This document shows, piece by piece, positions 1 to 7,509 of a stretch of DNA of 64,000 nucleotides. The DNA comes from JAIXWP01 sp965247015. Lineage in GTDB: Bacteria; Bacteroidota; Bacteroidia; Flavobacteriales_D; Sanyastnellaceae. Each line of letters opens with the position of its first letter. The first letter of the stretch is position 1. The stretch spans positions 434,001-498,000 of the forward strand of contig CBDFGG010000006.1 in NCBI GenBank assembly GCA_965247015.1, in the 5' to 3' direction. The position numbers and the translations under genes are program-made. The notes below the pieces were generated by a model. It was not told the DNA's origin and ran no database searches. It worked only from the letters and a program-made list of their open reading frames with translations.

Positions 1-241
1 TAGAATCCTTCTTCACTTGATCTGACAAGGCTTGTGAGGGATACTTATCTACGAGACCACTGTGTTCCTCTCCTGATATTTTATATGCCACCGCATTGGC
101 GATACAATCCAATTTAAAGAGTTCTTTCTCTTGATAAATGGCTAGCTGCGTGTAATAGCTGTTGATGGTCACATAAGTTGCGATCAGTGCAATCGCAATA
201 ATGGTATACGTGAGAATGTTTTGGGTAGATCTTTTTTTCAT
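1..241 (-). CDS. Sensor kinase-like membrane protein, N-terminal fragment
   Basis: Partial: the frame runs off the left edge and about 80 residues are visible. It starts with MKKRSTQN followed by a hydrophobic segment (about residues 9-26) and then a polar stretch, as expected for a membrane-anchored sensor with an extracytoplasmic domain. Its ATG overlaps the stop of the upstream OmpR-type regulator (ATGA-type overlap, positions 238-241), so the two are co-transcribed and translationally coupled. The position directly after a response regulator makes a histidine kinase the likely identity, but no kinase motif lies inside the window. The histidine kinase call is therefore inference. Confidence 0.6.
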   Translation of the reverse strand, partial: MKKRSTQNILTYTIIAIALIATYVTINSYYTQLAIYQEKELFKLDCIANAVAYKISGEEHSGLVDKYPSQALSDQVKKDS

Positions 242-933
242 GCTGGTTGATCATTAAAACGATAGCCTACTCCCCATGTGGTGAGCACATATTCTGGTTT
301 ATTTAAGTCCTTTTCAATTTTCATTCGCAAGCGATTGATGTGGGTATTTACGGTATGCTCATACCCATCAAAATCATATCCCCACACCAAGTTGAGCAAT
401 TTCTTTCGGTCATAAGTGGTTCCCGGATTTGAAGCTAAAAGGTACAAGAGATCAAATTCTTTGGGCGTCAGCTCGAGTCTTTCATCATTTAAAATCACCA
501 CTCGTCGCGCGCGATCGATGGTCATTGCCTTATATTGAATAATCGTTTCTACCTTCTCTACCACCTCAGGCTCTGTTCTTCTAAAAATCACTTTTACGCG
601 AGCGATAAACTCTCTGATTCCAAATGGCTTGGTGATGTAATCATCCGCCCCCATATCCAATCCGATCACTTTATCAATTTCCTGGCTACGCGCTGTTAAC
701 ATTAATATAGGTGAAGACTGCCCTTTCTCACGATAAAGTTGGCAAACCTCCAATCCATCCATCACTGGAAGATTGATATCAAGGATGATCAGATCCATTT
801 TATTTTGTAGAATAAAATCGAGTCCACTTTTACCATCAATAAAGCGAAAACATTCGCACTGCAGGTCATTCAGGTGTAACTCCAGCAAATCCGAGATGTC
901 TTTATCATCTTCAATTATAGCTACTTTCTTCAT
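238..933 (-). CDS. OmpR/PhoB-family response regulator
   Basis: 231 residues, full length for the family. The N-terminal receiver domain (about 1-115) has the acidic pocket EDD (8-10), the phospho-acceptor D52 in LIILDINLP, and K102 in YITKPF. The C-terminal winged helix (about 130-228) contains LTPKEFDLLYLLASNPG and the HINRLRMKIE recognition region. It is a cytoplasmic transcription regulator whose partner is presumably the membrane protein that begins in its stop codon. Ligand and targets cannot be read from the sequence. Confidence 0.95.
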   Translation of the reverse strand: MKKVAIIEDDKDISDLLELHLNDLQCECFRFIDGKSGLDFILQNKMDLIILDINLPVMDGLEVCQLYREKGQSSPILMLTARSQEIDKVIGLDMGADDYITKPFGIREFIARVKVIFRRTEPEVVEKVETIIQYKAMTIDRARRVVILNDERLELTPKEFDLLYLLASNPGTTYDRKKLLNLVWGYDFDGYEHTVNTHINRLRMKIEKDLNKPEYVLTTWGVGYRFNDQPA

Positions 934-963
934 CCGTTTTGGTCTAGCGTGATAATTTTGTTA

Positions 964-994
964 CAAAGTATAACGTCCTTTGTAATTGGTCCAA
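964..994 (-). promoter_or_regulatory. Candidate promoter of the OmpR-type regulator
   Basis: Reading the minus strand, TTG (994-992) is followed after 19 bp by TATACTTTG (972-964). This is close to the Bacteroidota consensus TTG-N19-TAnnTTTG, with one extra base inside the -7 box. It lies about 30 bp before the regulator ATG at 933. Confidence 0.4.
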
Positions 995-1056
995 TTGGGC
1001 CGTCTCATATCTCCCTCACGGGAAATATCGGGATAAGTTTAGTTGTTAGTTAAAAT

Positions 1057-1085
1057 AAACCCCTGAATCGTCGGGGGTTTTTTTT
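1057..1085 (+). terminator. Hairpin terminator upstream of the protease gene
   Basis: AAACCCCTGA-ATCG and TCGGGGGTTT form a 10-bp stem (one G-T pair) with a 4-nt loop, followed by a run of T. It is a textbook intrinsic terminator on the plus strand, but no plus-strand gene is visible before it. It either ends a small RNA from about 940-1056 or attenuates the protease leader. Confidence 0.7.
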
Positions 1086-1167
1086 ATCTAAAAAAACTAA
1101 TATTTCCATGAGCGGGGGCAATATTCCAAAAAATGTCGTTTACTTCGAACCGAAAAGATATTATAAA

Positions 1168-2784
1168 ATGAAAAGAAACTTCATAAAGACAGCATTCTTT
1201 ATTGCAGCATTGGCATTCAGTGCACCCACTTTCTCTCAAGACAAAGGCAGCAGCGCACCTCAAGCGCCCATTACACTTCAATGGCAGCACGCGGACATCA
1301 TGGCCGACGGAAAAATTGGAGTGAGTTCAGCAAGAGCTTACAAAGAACTCGTTGCAGGCAAAAAACCAGCTCCTGTTATTGTAGCCGTAATTGATAGCGG
1401 AACAGAGACCTTCCACTCCGATTTGAAAAACAATCTTTGGATCAATACCGACGAACTTCCAGGAAATGGTATCGATGACGATAAAAACGGTTACATCGAT
1501 GATATGCACGGTTGGTCTTTCCTCGGCGGAAAAGACGGTGACGTGAAAGAAGACAACCTCGAATTCACACGCGTTTACAAGCAATTAAAAGATCGCTTTG
1601 ATGGCAAGGATGCTGCAAGCATCTCAAAGGCCGATAAGAAAGATTACGAGCGCTACCTCAAATTTCAAGAAGGCTATGCAACTCGCACAGCCGAAGCTCG
1701 CGCTCAAAAAGAACAATACGACCAGTTCATGATGGTGTACAGCATGGCAGATGGCATGATGAAAGGGTTGACTGGTAAAGACAACTATACGCTTGAAGAT
1801 CTTCAAGCGGTAGAAGCAAAAGATGAAATGTCGAAAGGCTTCAAGCAAATGATGACCGAATTGATGCAGCAAGGAGTGCTAGAGCAACTCGATGCTTGGA
1901 AAGAGCAAGTGGAGTCCACTTTGAAATACTCTTATGATTTGGAACTCGATACACGTAAAATTGTTGGAGACAACTACAGCGACGTGCGTGAAAAGAACTA
2001 TGGCAACAATCACGTGGATGGTCCAGCAGGCGAACACGGCACTCACGTTGCAGGAATCATCGGTGCTACTGTGAATGGCTTTGGTGTGGATGGTATCGCA
2101 CAAAATGTAAAACTCATGATCATTCGCTGTGTACCTGCAGGTGATGAAAGAGACAAGGACGTTGCAAACTCTATTCGCTATGCGGTAGACAATGGAGCGA
2201 AAATTATCAATATGAGTTTTGGTAAATCATATTCCCCAAACAAAGACATCGTAGATGAAGCCGTGGCGTATGCAGAAAGCAAAGGCGTACTATTGATTCA
2301 TGCTGCTGGAAACGACAGCAAGAATGTAGATAAAGCAGATAATTTCCCTAATAAAAAATACCTCAACGGTAAGTCATGTAAGACATGGATTGAAGTAGGT
2401 GCAAGCGGTGATACACCATCACAACTAGCTGCTTCATTTACCAACTATGGTAAAAAGAGCGTGGATGTTTTTGCACCAGGCGTAGATATCTACAGCACTT
2501 ACACTGGTGATTCATATAAAAAAGAAAGCGGCACTAGCATGGCATCGCCTGTTACAGCGGGTGTTGCAGCAGCAGTATGGTCATTCTATCCCAACCTTAC
2601 CGCGTTGCAATTAAAAGAAGTATTGTTGAAATCAGCAGTGCCTTACAAAAAGACCAACGTAACACTACCAGGTTCAGAATCAGAAGAAAATCCAGAAGGT
2701 AAAAAAATCGCCTTCGGCAAACTCTCCAAAACCGGCGCCGTAGTCAATCTTTACAAAGCGCTAGAATTGGCAGCGAAGATGTAG
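1168..2784 (+). CDS. Secreted subtilisin-like (S8) serine protease
   Basis: 538 residues from the chosen ATG at 1168. An in-frame ATG 60 bases upstream would precede the signal peptide MKRNFIKTAFFIAALAFSAP, so it was rejected. The catalytic triad is D76 (AVIDSGT), H290 (EHGTHVAG) and S457 (GTSMASPV), with the oxyanion Asn in HAAGNDS. The Asp-His spacing of over 200 residues is far longer than in ordinary subtilisins. The insert (about 120-275) is charged and probably helical. There is no obvious T9SS sorting domain. Likely a periplasmic or exported peptidase with unknown substrate. Confidence 0.93.
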   Translation: MKRNFIKTAFFIAALAFSAPTFSQDKGSSAPQAPITLQWQHADIMADGKIGVSSARAYKELVAGKKPAPVIVAVIDSGTETFHSDLKNNLWINTDELPGNGIDDDKNGYIDDMHGWSFLGGKDGDVKEDNLEFTRVYKQLKDRFDGKDAASISKADKKDYERYLKFQEGYATRTAEARAQKEQYDQFMMVYSMADGMMKGLTGKDNYTLEDLQAVEAKDEMSKGFKQMMTELMQQGVLEQLDAWKEQVESTLKYSYDLELDTRKIVGDNYSDVREKNYGNNHVDGPAGEHGTHVAGIIGATVNGFGVDGIAQNVKLMIIRCVPAGDERDKDVANSIRYAVDNGAKIINMSFGKSYSPNKDIVDEAVAYAESKGVLLIHAAGNDSKNVDKADNFPNKKYLNGKSCKTWIEVGASGDTPSQLAASFTNYGKKSVDVFAPGVDIYSTYTGDSYKKESGTSMASPVTAGVAAAVWSFYPNLTALQLKEVLLKSAVPYKKTNVTLPGSESEENPEGKKIAFGKLSKTGAVVNLYKALELAAKM

Positions 2785-2790
2785 AACGAA

Positions 2791-2914
2791 CCTCGATTCT
2801 CGATTCTCGAAACAGCAGAAGGCTTAGGGCTTACAGCTAATGGCTAGTTGCCAACAGCTATAAGCCGTAAGCCTTATTTTTTCTCGAGAATCGAAAATCG
2901 AGAATCGAGAATCA
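2791..2914. repeat. Convergent-gene hairpin built from TCGATTCTCGA repeats
   Basis: Nested inverted repeats fill the gap between two convergent genes. The outer arms are CGATTCTCGATTCTCG (about 2793-2810) and its inverted, longer copy (2883-2914). The inner arms 2819-2838 and 2856-2875 are 20 bp with two mismatches, followed by a T-run, so it can terminate the protease transcript. The oxyR stop codon (2912-2914 on minus) is the TGA of the repeat unit TTGATTCTCG. Confidence 0.85.
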
Positions 2915-3856
2915 ACTCCCTATCCCCGCTATCATCATCTCGCGGTTCTTGAGATGTTGTGTCTGAAGGCGCGGGGGAATGAGGGATTTGATTTCATCTG
3001 AGACCGCTTCTATCAAACGAATTTTCGCGAAGGGTCTGTGATAAATCATGCTCACCTCCCGCACCGGATAAGGCGATTTAAAATCTCTAATATTCTTTTT
3101 ACGCTGCGCCGGTAAATCTTGGTAGTATAATTCAGGAATGACTGTCAAACCCTTCATTTGATCCACGATATTGAGCAAACTATCAAACGTGTTTGGACTG
3201 AACTGTAAGTTGTGATGCAATTGCTTCGGAGAAAGTGAACACAACTTGGTCACTTGATCTGTCAAACAATTGCCTTGTTCGAGTAGCCACATCTTTTCAT
3301 TAATCATATCATTCGGCCTGATATACTTGGTCTTCGAATGCTGCACGTGGCCATACACCATCAATTTTTCATAATACAAAATCTCCTCTTCCATCTCCTC
3401 AATGGATAGTGGTGTGGAAACAATTCCTGCATCAAGCTCTCTATTCTTAATCAATGAAACCACATTCTCCGTAGTAATCTCTTGAATATTCAATTTCAGC
3501 AAAGGATATTTTTTCATCAATACAGGCAAGATGCGATGAAGCAAATTGCCCGCTATGGTCGGAATGATGCCGAGTCGCAACTCCCCTTCTATCTTGCCTT
3601 TCATATCCGAGGCTATTTGTTTGAGATGTCCTGTATGATATAAAATCTTTTTGGCCTCTTCCACTATCCGCTTCCCGCAATCAGTGGTGATTATCGGACT
3701 CGCCTTACGATCAAACATCACCATTTCCAATTCCTCCTCAAGCTTTTTCACCATGGTACTCAAGGTGGCTTGAGTTACAAAACATGCATCTGCTGCCTTA
3801 CTAAAACTCTTTGTGCGGTCTAGTGCCACAATGTATTCTAACTGCTGTAAATTCAT
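2912..3856 (-). CDS. oxyR: OxyR, LysR-type hydrogen peroxide sensor
   Basis: 314 residues. An N-terminal LysR winged helix (1-60, LEYIVALDRTKSFSKAAD) is followed by a two-lobed effector domain. The two redox cysteines of OxyR are visible as C197 and C206 in QGNCLTDQVTKLC. It is divergent from katG across a 124-bp gap, the classic arrangement for OxyR activating a peroxidase gene. On oxidation it would form a C197-C206 disulfide and activate katG. Its stop codon lies inside a TTGATTCTCG repeat. Confidence 0.93.
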   Translation of the reverse strand: MNLQQLEYIVALDRTKSFSKAADACFVTQATLSTMVKKLEEELEMVMFDRKASPIITTDCGKRIVEEAKKILYHTGHLKQIASDMKGKIEGELRLGIIPTIAGNLLHRILPVLMKKYPLLKLNIQEITTENVVSLIKNRELDAGIVSTPLSIEEMEEEILYYEKLMVYGHVQHSKTKYIRPNDMINEKMWLLEQGNCLTDQVTKLCSLSPKQLHHNLQFSPNTFDSLLNIVDQMKGLTVIPELYYQDLPAQRKKNIRDFKSPYPVREVSMIYHRPFAKIRLIEAVSDEIKSLIPPRLQTQHLKNREMMIAGIGS

Positions 3857-3863
3857 TTTTTAA

Positions 3864-3934
3864 CTATTGATAACATCAATAGCAAATATAAATTTTTATT
3901 TCATTGTCTATACAATAAAACATCGGATACTTGC
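3864..3934. promoter_or_regulatory. Divergent oxyR/katG control region with two dyads
   Basis: Dyad 1 is CTATTGATAACATCAATAG (3864-3882), an 8-bp perfect inverted repeat containing a LysR-type T-N11-A. Dyad 2 is ATTGTCTATACAAT (3903-3916). On the minus strand a perfect TAnnTTTG box, TATATTTG (3890-3883), directly precedes dyad 1 and would drive oxyR. On the plus strand TTG (3904-3906), inside dyad 2, is 21 bp from TACTTGC (3928-3934), a plausible katG promoter. The placement suits OxyR activation of katG and autorepression of oxyR; binding itself is inferred. Confidence 0.6.
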
Positions 3935-3980
3935 ACGCATTCTCTCCGAGAATTCTATCTAAAACAACAAAATACATTAT

Positions 3981-6254
3981 ATGAAACAATTACTTATTGC
4001 AGCAGCGTTGCTCGTATCCTCCGCATCTATCGCGCAGGACAGCGCAGGAGGTTGCCCCATGGGTCATGGTTCTGCCTCTAAAACAGAAACCACAAAAATT
4101 CGTGAAGAAGCAATGAAAGGTCCAACCAACAAGGATTGGTGGCCGAATCAACTCAAACTCGAAGTACTTCGTCAAAACTCAGAGATGTCTGATCCGATGG
4201 GGGAAGACTTTGATTACATCAAAGAATTTCAAAGCCTCGACTACTTCGCTTTGAAGAAAGACATTCAAGCCGTATTAACTCAATCACAAGATTGGTGGCC
4301 TGCTGATTTCGGCAACTATGGTCCGCTCTTCATCCGTATGGCGTGGCATAGCGCTGGTACTTATCGTTCGGGCGATGGACGTGGTGGTTCTCGCGCAGGA
4401 CAACAACGTTTTGCGCCACTCAACAGCTGGCCAGATAACGCCAACCTAGACAAAGCAAGAAGATTACTTTGGCCAATCAAGCAGAAGTACGGCAAGAAAA
4501 TTTCTTGGGCAGACTTGATGGTCCTTACTGGAAACGTAGCACTTGAATCAATGGGATTCAAAACCTATGGATTCTCTGGAGGCCGCGTGGATGTATGGGA
4601 ACCCGAAAGCGATATATACTGGGGTTCTGAAACGAAATGGTTAGAAGACAATCGTTATTCCGAAGGTCGCAAGTTGGAAAATCCACTTGCTGCTGTACAA
4701 ATGGGATTGATCTATGTGAATCCGGAAGGACCTAACGGTAATCCAGATCCAGTAGCCGCAGCAGTAGATATCCGCGAAACATTCAAGCGCATGGGTATGA
4801 ACGATGAAGAAACGGTGGCGTTGATTGCGGGTGGGCACACATTCGGAAAGACGCACGGAATGGGCCCTGCATCGCATGTGGGTGCAGAACCTGAATCTGC
4901 TGGTATCGAAGAGCAAGGCTTTGGATGGAAGAGTTCTTACGGAACTGGTGTTGGTAAAGACGCGATCACTTCAGGTCTTGAAGTGACTTGGACATCAAAC
5001 CCTACGCAATGGGGAATGGGGTATTTGAAGATTCTCTACAACAACGAATGGGAATTAACCAAGAGTCCAGCAGGCGCCCACCAATGGGTGGCAAAGAATG
5101 CAGCTGCAACTATACCAGACGCATTTGATCCAAATAAAAAACATTTGCCTACGATGTTGACCACCGACCTTTCAATGAGATATGATCCAGCTTATGATCT
5201 TGTATCAAGAAAGTTCATGGAAAACCCTGATCTATTTGCAGAAGCATTTGCAAAAGCATGGTTTAAATTGACACACCGCGACATGGGTCCACGCTCTACG
5301 TATGTAGGTCCTGAGGCTCCGAAAGAAGATTTGATTTGGCAAGATCCAATTCCAGTATTGAATCATGCAGTAGTAGATGCAAAAGACATCAAAGCGTTGA
5401 AGACACAAATCTTGAACTCAGGTTTGTCGATTAATGAAATGGTTTCTACAGCATGGGCTTCTGCATCTACCTACAGACATTCAGATCGCAGAGGCGGAGC
5501 AAACGGTGCGCGTATCGCATTGATGCCACAGCGCAACTGGGAAGTTAACAACCCGCAACAATTAACGCGTGTGTTGACTGCTCTTGAAAAAATACAGAAA
5601 GACTTCAATAGCAAGAACACCACAAAGAAAATTTCCTTAGCAGACTTGATCGTACTTGCTGGTTCAGCAGGGATTGAAAAGGCAGCGGCTAACGCTGGCT
5701 ATACTTACGAAGTTCCATTCACTCCTGGTCGTATGGATGCAACGCAAGAGCAGACAGATATTGAATCGTTCAATCTACTCGAGCCGATGGCAGATGGTTT
5801 CAGAAATTATCTGAAGACACAGTACACTTTATCTACTGAACAACTATTGATTGATAAAGCACAATTGCTCCGATTGACAGCACCTGAAATGACCGTGTTA
5901 GTAGGTGGTATGCGTTCGCTTAATGCAAACTTTGACAACTCCAACAAAGGCATTTTCACAGACAAAAAAGATCAGTTGAATAATGACTTCTTTGTTCAAT
6001 TGTTAAGTATGAATTACGAGTGGAAAGCGAAGGACGACACCAAAGAAGTATTCGATGGCATCGACAGAAAGACCGGCGAGAAAAAGCTCACAGCTACGCG
6101 TGCCGACCTCATCTTCGGTAGTAATTCAGAATTGAGAGCATTGGCAGAAGTTTATGCAAGCAACGATGCGAAAGAGAAATTCGTAAAAGATTTCATCGCC
6201 GCATGGACCAAAGTCATGAACCTCGATCGATTTGATGTAACCGCGAAGCGTTAA
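3981..6254 (+). CDS. katG: Catalase-peroxidase KatG with signal peptide
   Basis: 757 residues and two peroxidase-fold domains. The active N-terminal domain shows R119, W122 and H123 (RMAWHSAGTYR), proximal H286 (AGGHTFGKTHG), and the residues for the Met-Tyr-Trp cofactor: W122, Y245 and M271. It disproportionates hydrogen peroxide and oxidises peroxidatic donors. The first 20 residues (MKQLLIAAALLVSSASIAQD) form a clean signal peptide, so the enzyme is predicted to be periplasmic, whereas most KatG proteins are cytoplasmic. It is paired divergently with oxyR. Confidence 0.97.
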   Translation: MKQLLIAAALLVSSASIAQDSAGGCPMGHGSASKTETTKIREEAMKGPTNKDWWPNQLKLEVLRQNSEMSDPMGEDFDYIKEFQSLDYFALKKDIQAVLTQSQDWWPADFGNYGPLFIRMAWHSAGTYRSGDGRGGSRAGQQRFAPLNSWPDNANLDKARRLLWPIKQKYGKKISWADLMVLTGNVALESMGFKTYGFSGGRVDVWEPESDIYWGSETKWLEDNRYSEGRKLENPLAAVQMGLIYVNPEGPNGNPDPVAAAVDIRETFKRMGMNDEETVALIAGGHTFGKTHGMGPASHVGAEPESAGIEEQGFGWKSSYGTGVGKDAITSGLEVTWTSNPTQWGMGYLKILYNNEWELTKSPAGAHQWVAKNAAATIPDAFDPNKKHLPTMLTTDLSMRYDPAYDLVSRKFMENPDLFAEAFAKAWFKLTHRDMGPRSTYVGPEAPKEDLIWQDPIPVLNHAVVDAKDIKALKTQILNSGLSINEMVSTAWASASTYRHSDRRGGANGARIALMPQRNWEVNNPQQLTRVLTALEKIQKDFNSKNTTKKISLADLIVLAGSAGIEKAAANAGYTYEVPFTPGRMDATQEQTDIESFNLLEPMADGFRNYLKTQYTLSTEQLLIDKAQLLRLTAPEMTVLVGGMRSLNANFDNSNKGIFTDKKDQLNNDFFVQLLSMNYEWKAKDDTKEVFDGIDRKTGEKKLTATRADLIFGSNSELRALAEVYASNDAKEKFVKDFIAAWTKVMNLDRFDVTAKR

Positions 6255-6258
6255 TAAA

Positions 6259-6332
6259 CGATTCTCGATTCTCGATTCTCGATTCGAAATTCCGAATAAG
6301 CGAAGCGGAATTTCGAATGAGCGAAGCGCTTC
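6259..6332. repeat. GATTCTC tract plus GAAATTCCG hairpin after katG
   Basis: The tract starts 4 bases after the katG stop as three to four CGATTCTC units. It continues with GAAATTCCG (6286-6294) paired to CGGAATTTC (6306-6314) around the loop AATAAGCGAAG, then GAATGAGCGAAGCG. The same hairpin unit recurs as a multi-copy tract at 12983-13140. Confidence 0.85.
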
Positions 6333-6427
6333 CAAGAACCAACGATTCACAAAACATCCCTCCCCTTTCATGAAACATCCCTAACCCGCTGCGTGGAGCT
6401 CCCGTAACATTGCAGAAAATATCACTT

Positions 6428-7402
6428 ATGAAATTAATTTTTACAAGCTTTTTTACTTCTGCAACAATAATTTTAAGCGCACAAGTTCCAACAGATGGGA
6501 TTGTGTTTGCTCATTCTTTTTCGAACACCTACAATCCTATTATCCCTGAAGGATTAGAACCAAGCAGTATTAATGCTTCACTTGTCAATGGACCACAAAT
6601 GGATCCAACAAGTGCATTGGGATTGACATCTGGACAAAGCTTGCAATTCTACAACGACTTTATTCAAGCGGGTGCTACAAATGGTCAGGCCAGCGTTTCT
6701 CTGAAATTTAGAGCAGACGCCGACTTCATTGGTGAAATGCCAGATTTCTCTTATGCTAATCTTTACAACAGCGGAGATGTTTTCATCCGCATTCAAAAGA
6801 CAACCGGTTACTACATCCAAGTTGGTCTTTATAACGATAACAATGGAAACTTCACTTACGGCTATATCACAGCAAATTTTGAAGTAGGGCCAGATCAGTT
6901 GAGCTCTTGGAATACAGTTACCATGACCTACGACGGCAATCCGCTAGAACAAGAAGTGGCCCTATACCTGAATGGTCAAGATGTGGCGACTGTGAACCAA
7001 GGCAACGAGTGTTCACAAGGAGGTAACGTGATTTACCTCAACTATGGCATGACCATCGGCGGTATCCAAAATCAACCCTTCGTTGGGACTATTGATGAAG
7101 TGTATATCCACAATCGTACACTTACTCCTGAAGAAGCTGTAAATATCTATTTTTCTCAATCGTTTGTGGGAATAAATGAACTTGAAAATCACAGCTTGAA
7201 TCTTTATCCTAATCCAGTATTAGATGTAATAAATTTAGAAGGATTCAACAATGAAAATATTGATATCATCAATGCACAAGGTGCTAAGGTGATGACGCAG
7301 AGAATGACTATCGGTCGCAACCAGTGGGATTTAAACACGCTCCCATCTGGTATATACTTTATCAAAACTTCACAAGGCTCTACCAAGTTTGTGAAAGGTT
7401 AG
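6428..7402 (+). CDS. Secreted LamG-like protein with T9SS sorting domain
   Basis: 324 residues from ATG 6428, chosen because MKLIFTSFFTSATIILSAQ is a good signal peptide; a TTG start 18 bases upstream is possible. The middle (about 30-235) looks like a LamG/concanavalin-like jelly roll (DGIVFAHSF, VTMTYDG, ALYLNGQDV, GTIDEVYIHNRTLTPEEA). The last 75 residues are a T9SS C-terminal domain (NLYPNPVLDVINLEG, LPSGIYFIKTSQGSTKFVKG). It is therefore exported and probably surface-bound, perhaps carbohydrate-binding; no enzymatic motif is seen. Confidence 0.85.
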   Translation: MKLIFTSFFTSATIILSAQVPTDGIVFAHSFSNTYNPIIPEGLEPSSINASLVNGPQMDPTSALGLTSGQSLQFYNDFIQAGATNGQASVSLKFRADADFIGEMPDFSYANLYNSGDVFIRIQKTTGYYIQVGLYNDNNGNFTYGYITANFEVGPDQLSSWNTVTMTYDGNPLEQEVALYLNGQDVATVNQGNECSQGGNVIYLNYGMTIGGIQNQPFVGTIDEVYIHNRTLTPEEAVNIYFSQSFVGINELENHSLNLYPNPVLDVINLEGFNNENIDIINAQGAKVMTQRMTIGRNQWDLNTLPSGIYFIKTSQGSTKFVKG

Positions 7403-7420
7403 GTGTACTTGATAATAGAA

Positions 7421-7461
7421 GATTCCCCGGTCCGCTTAGGCGATCGGGGTTTCTTTCTTTT
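7421..7461 (+). terminator. Intrinsic terminator after the LamG/T9SS gene
   Basis: CCCCGGTC (7425-7432) pairs with GATCGGGG (7442-7449), with one G-T pair, across a 9-nt loop, followed by a T-rich tail. It sits 20 bp after the stop and separates this gene from the downstream kinase. Confidence 0.7.
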
Positions 7462-7509
7462 AATACTGCTTACTAAATGTATCTTCGTTTCTCATATAAA
7501 TCCTGAATT

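Noticed and set aside
5300..6254. KatG C-terminal domain as a second active peroxidase
   Set aside because: The C-terminal domain of KatG is normally haem-free. The segment here (WASASTYRHSDRRGG) fits that structural role.
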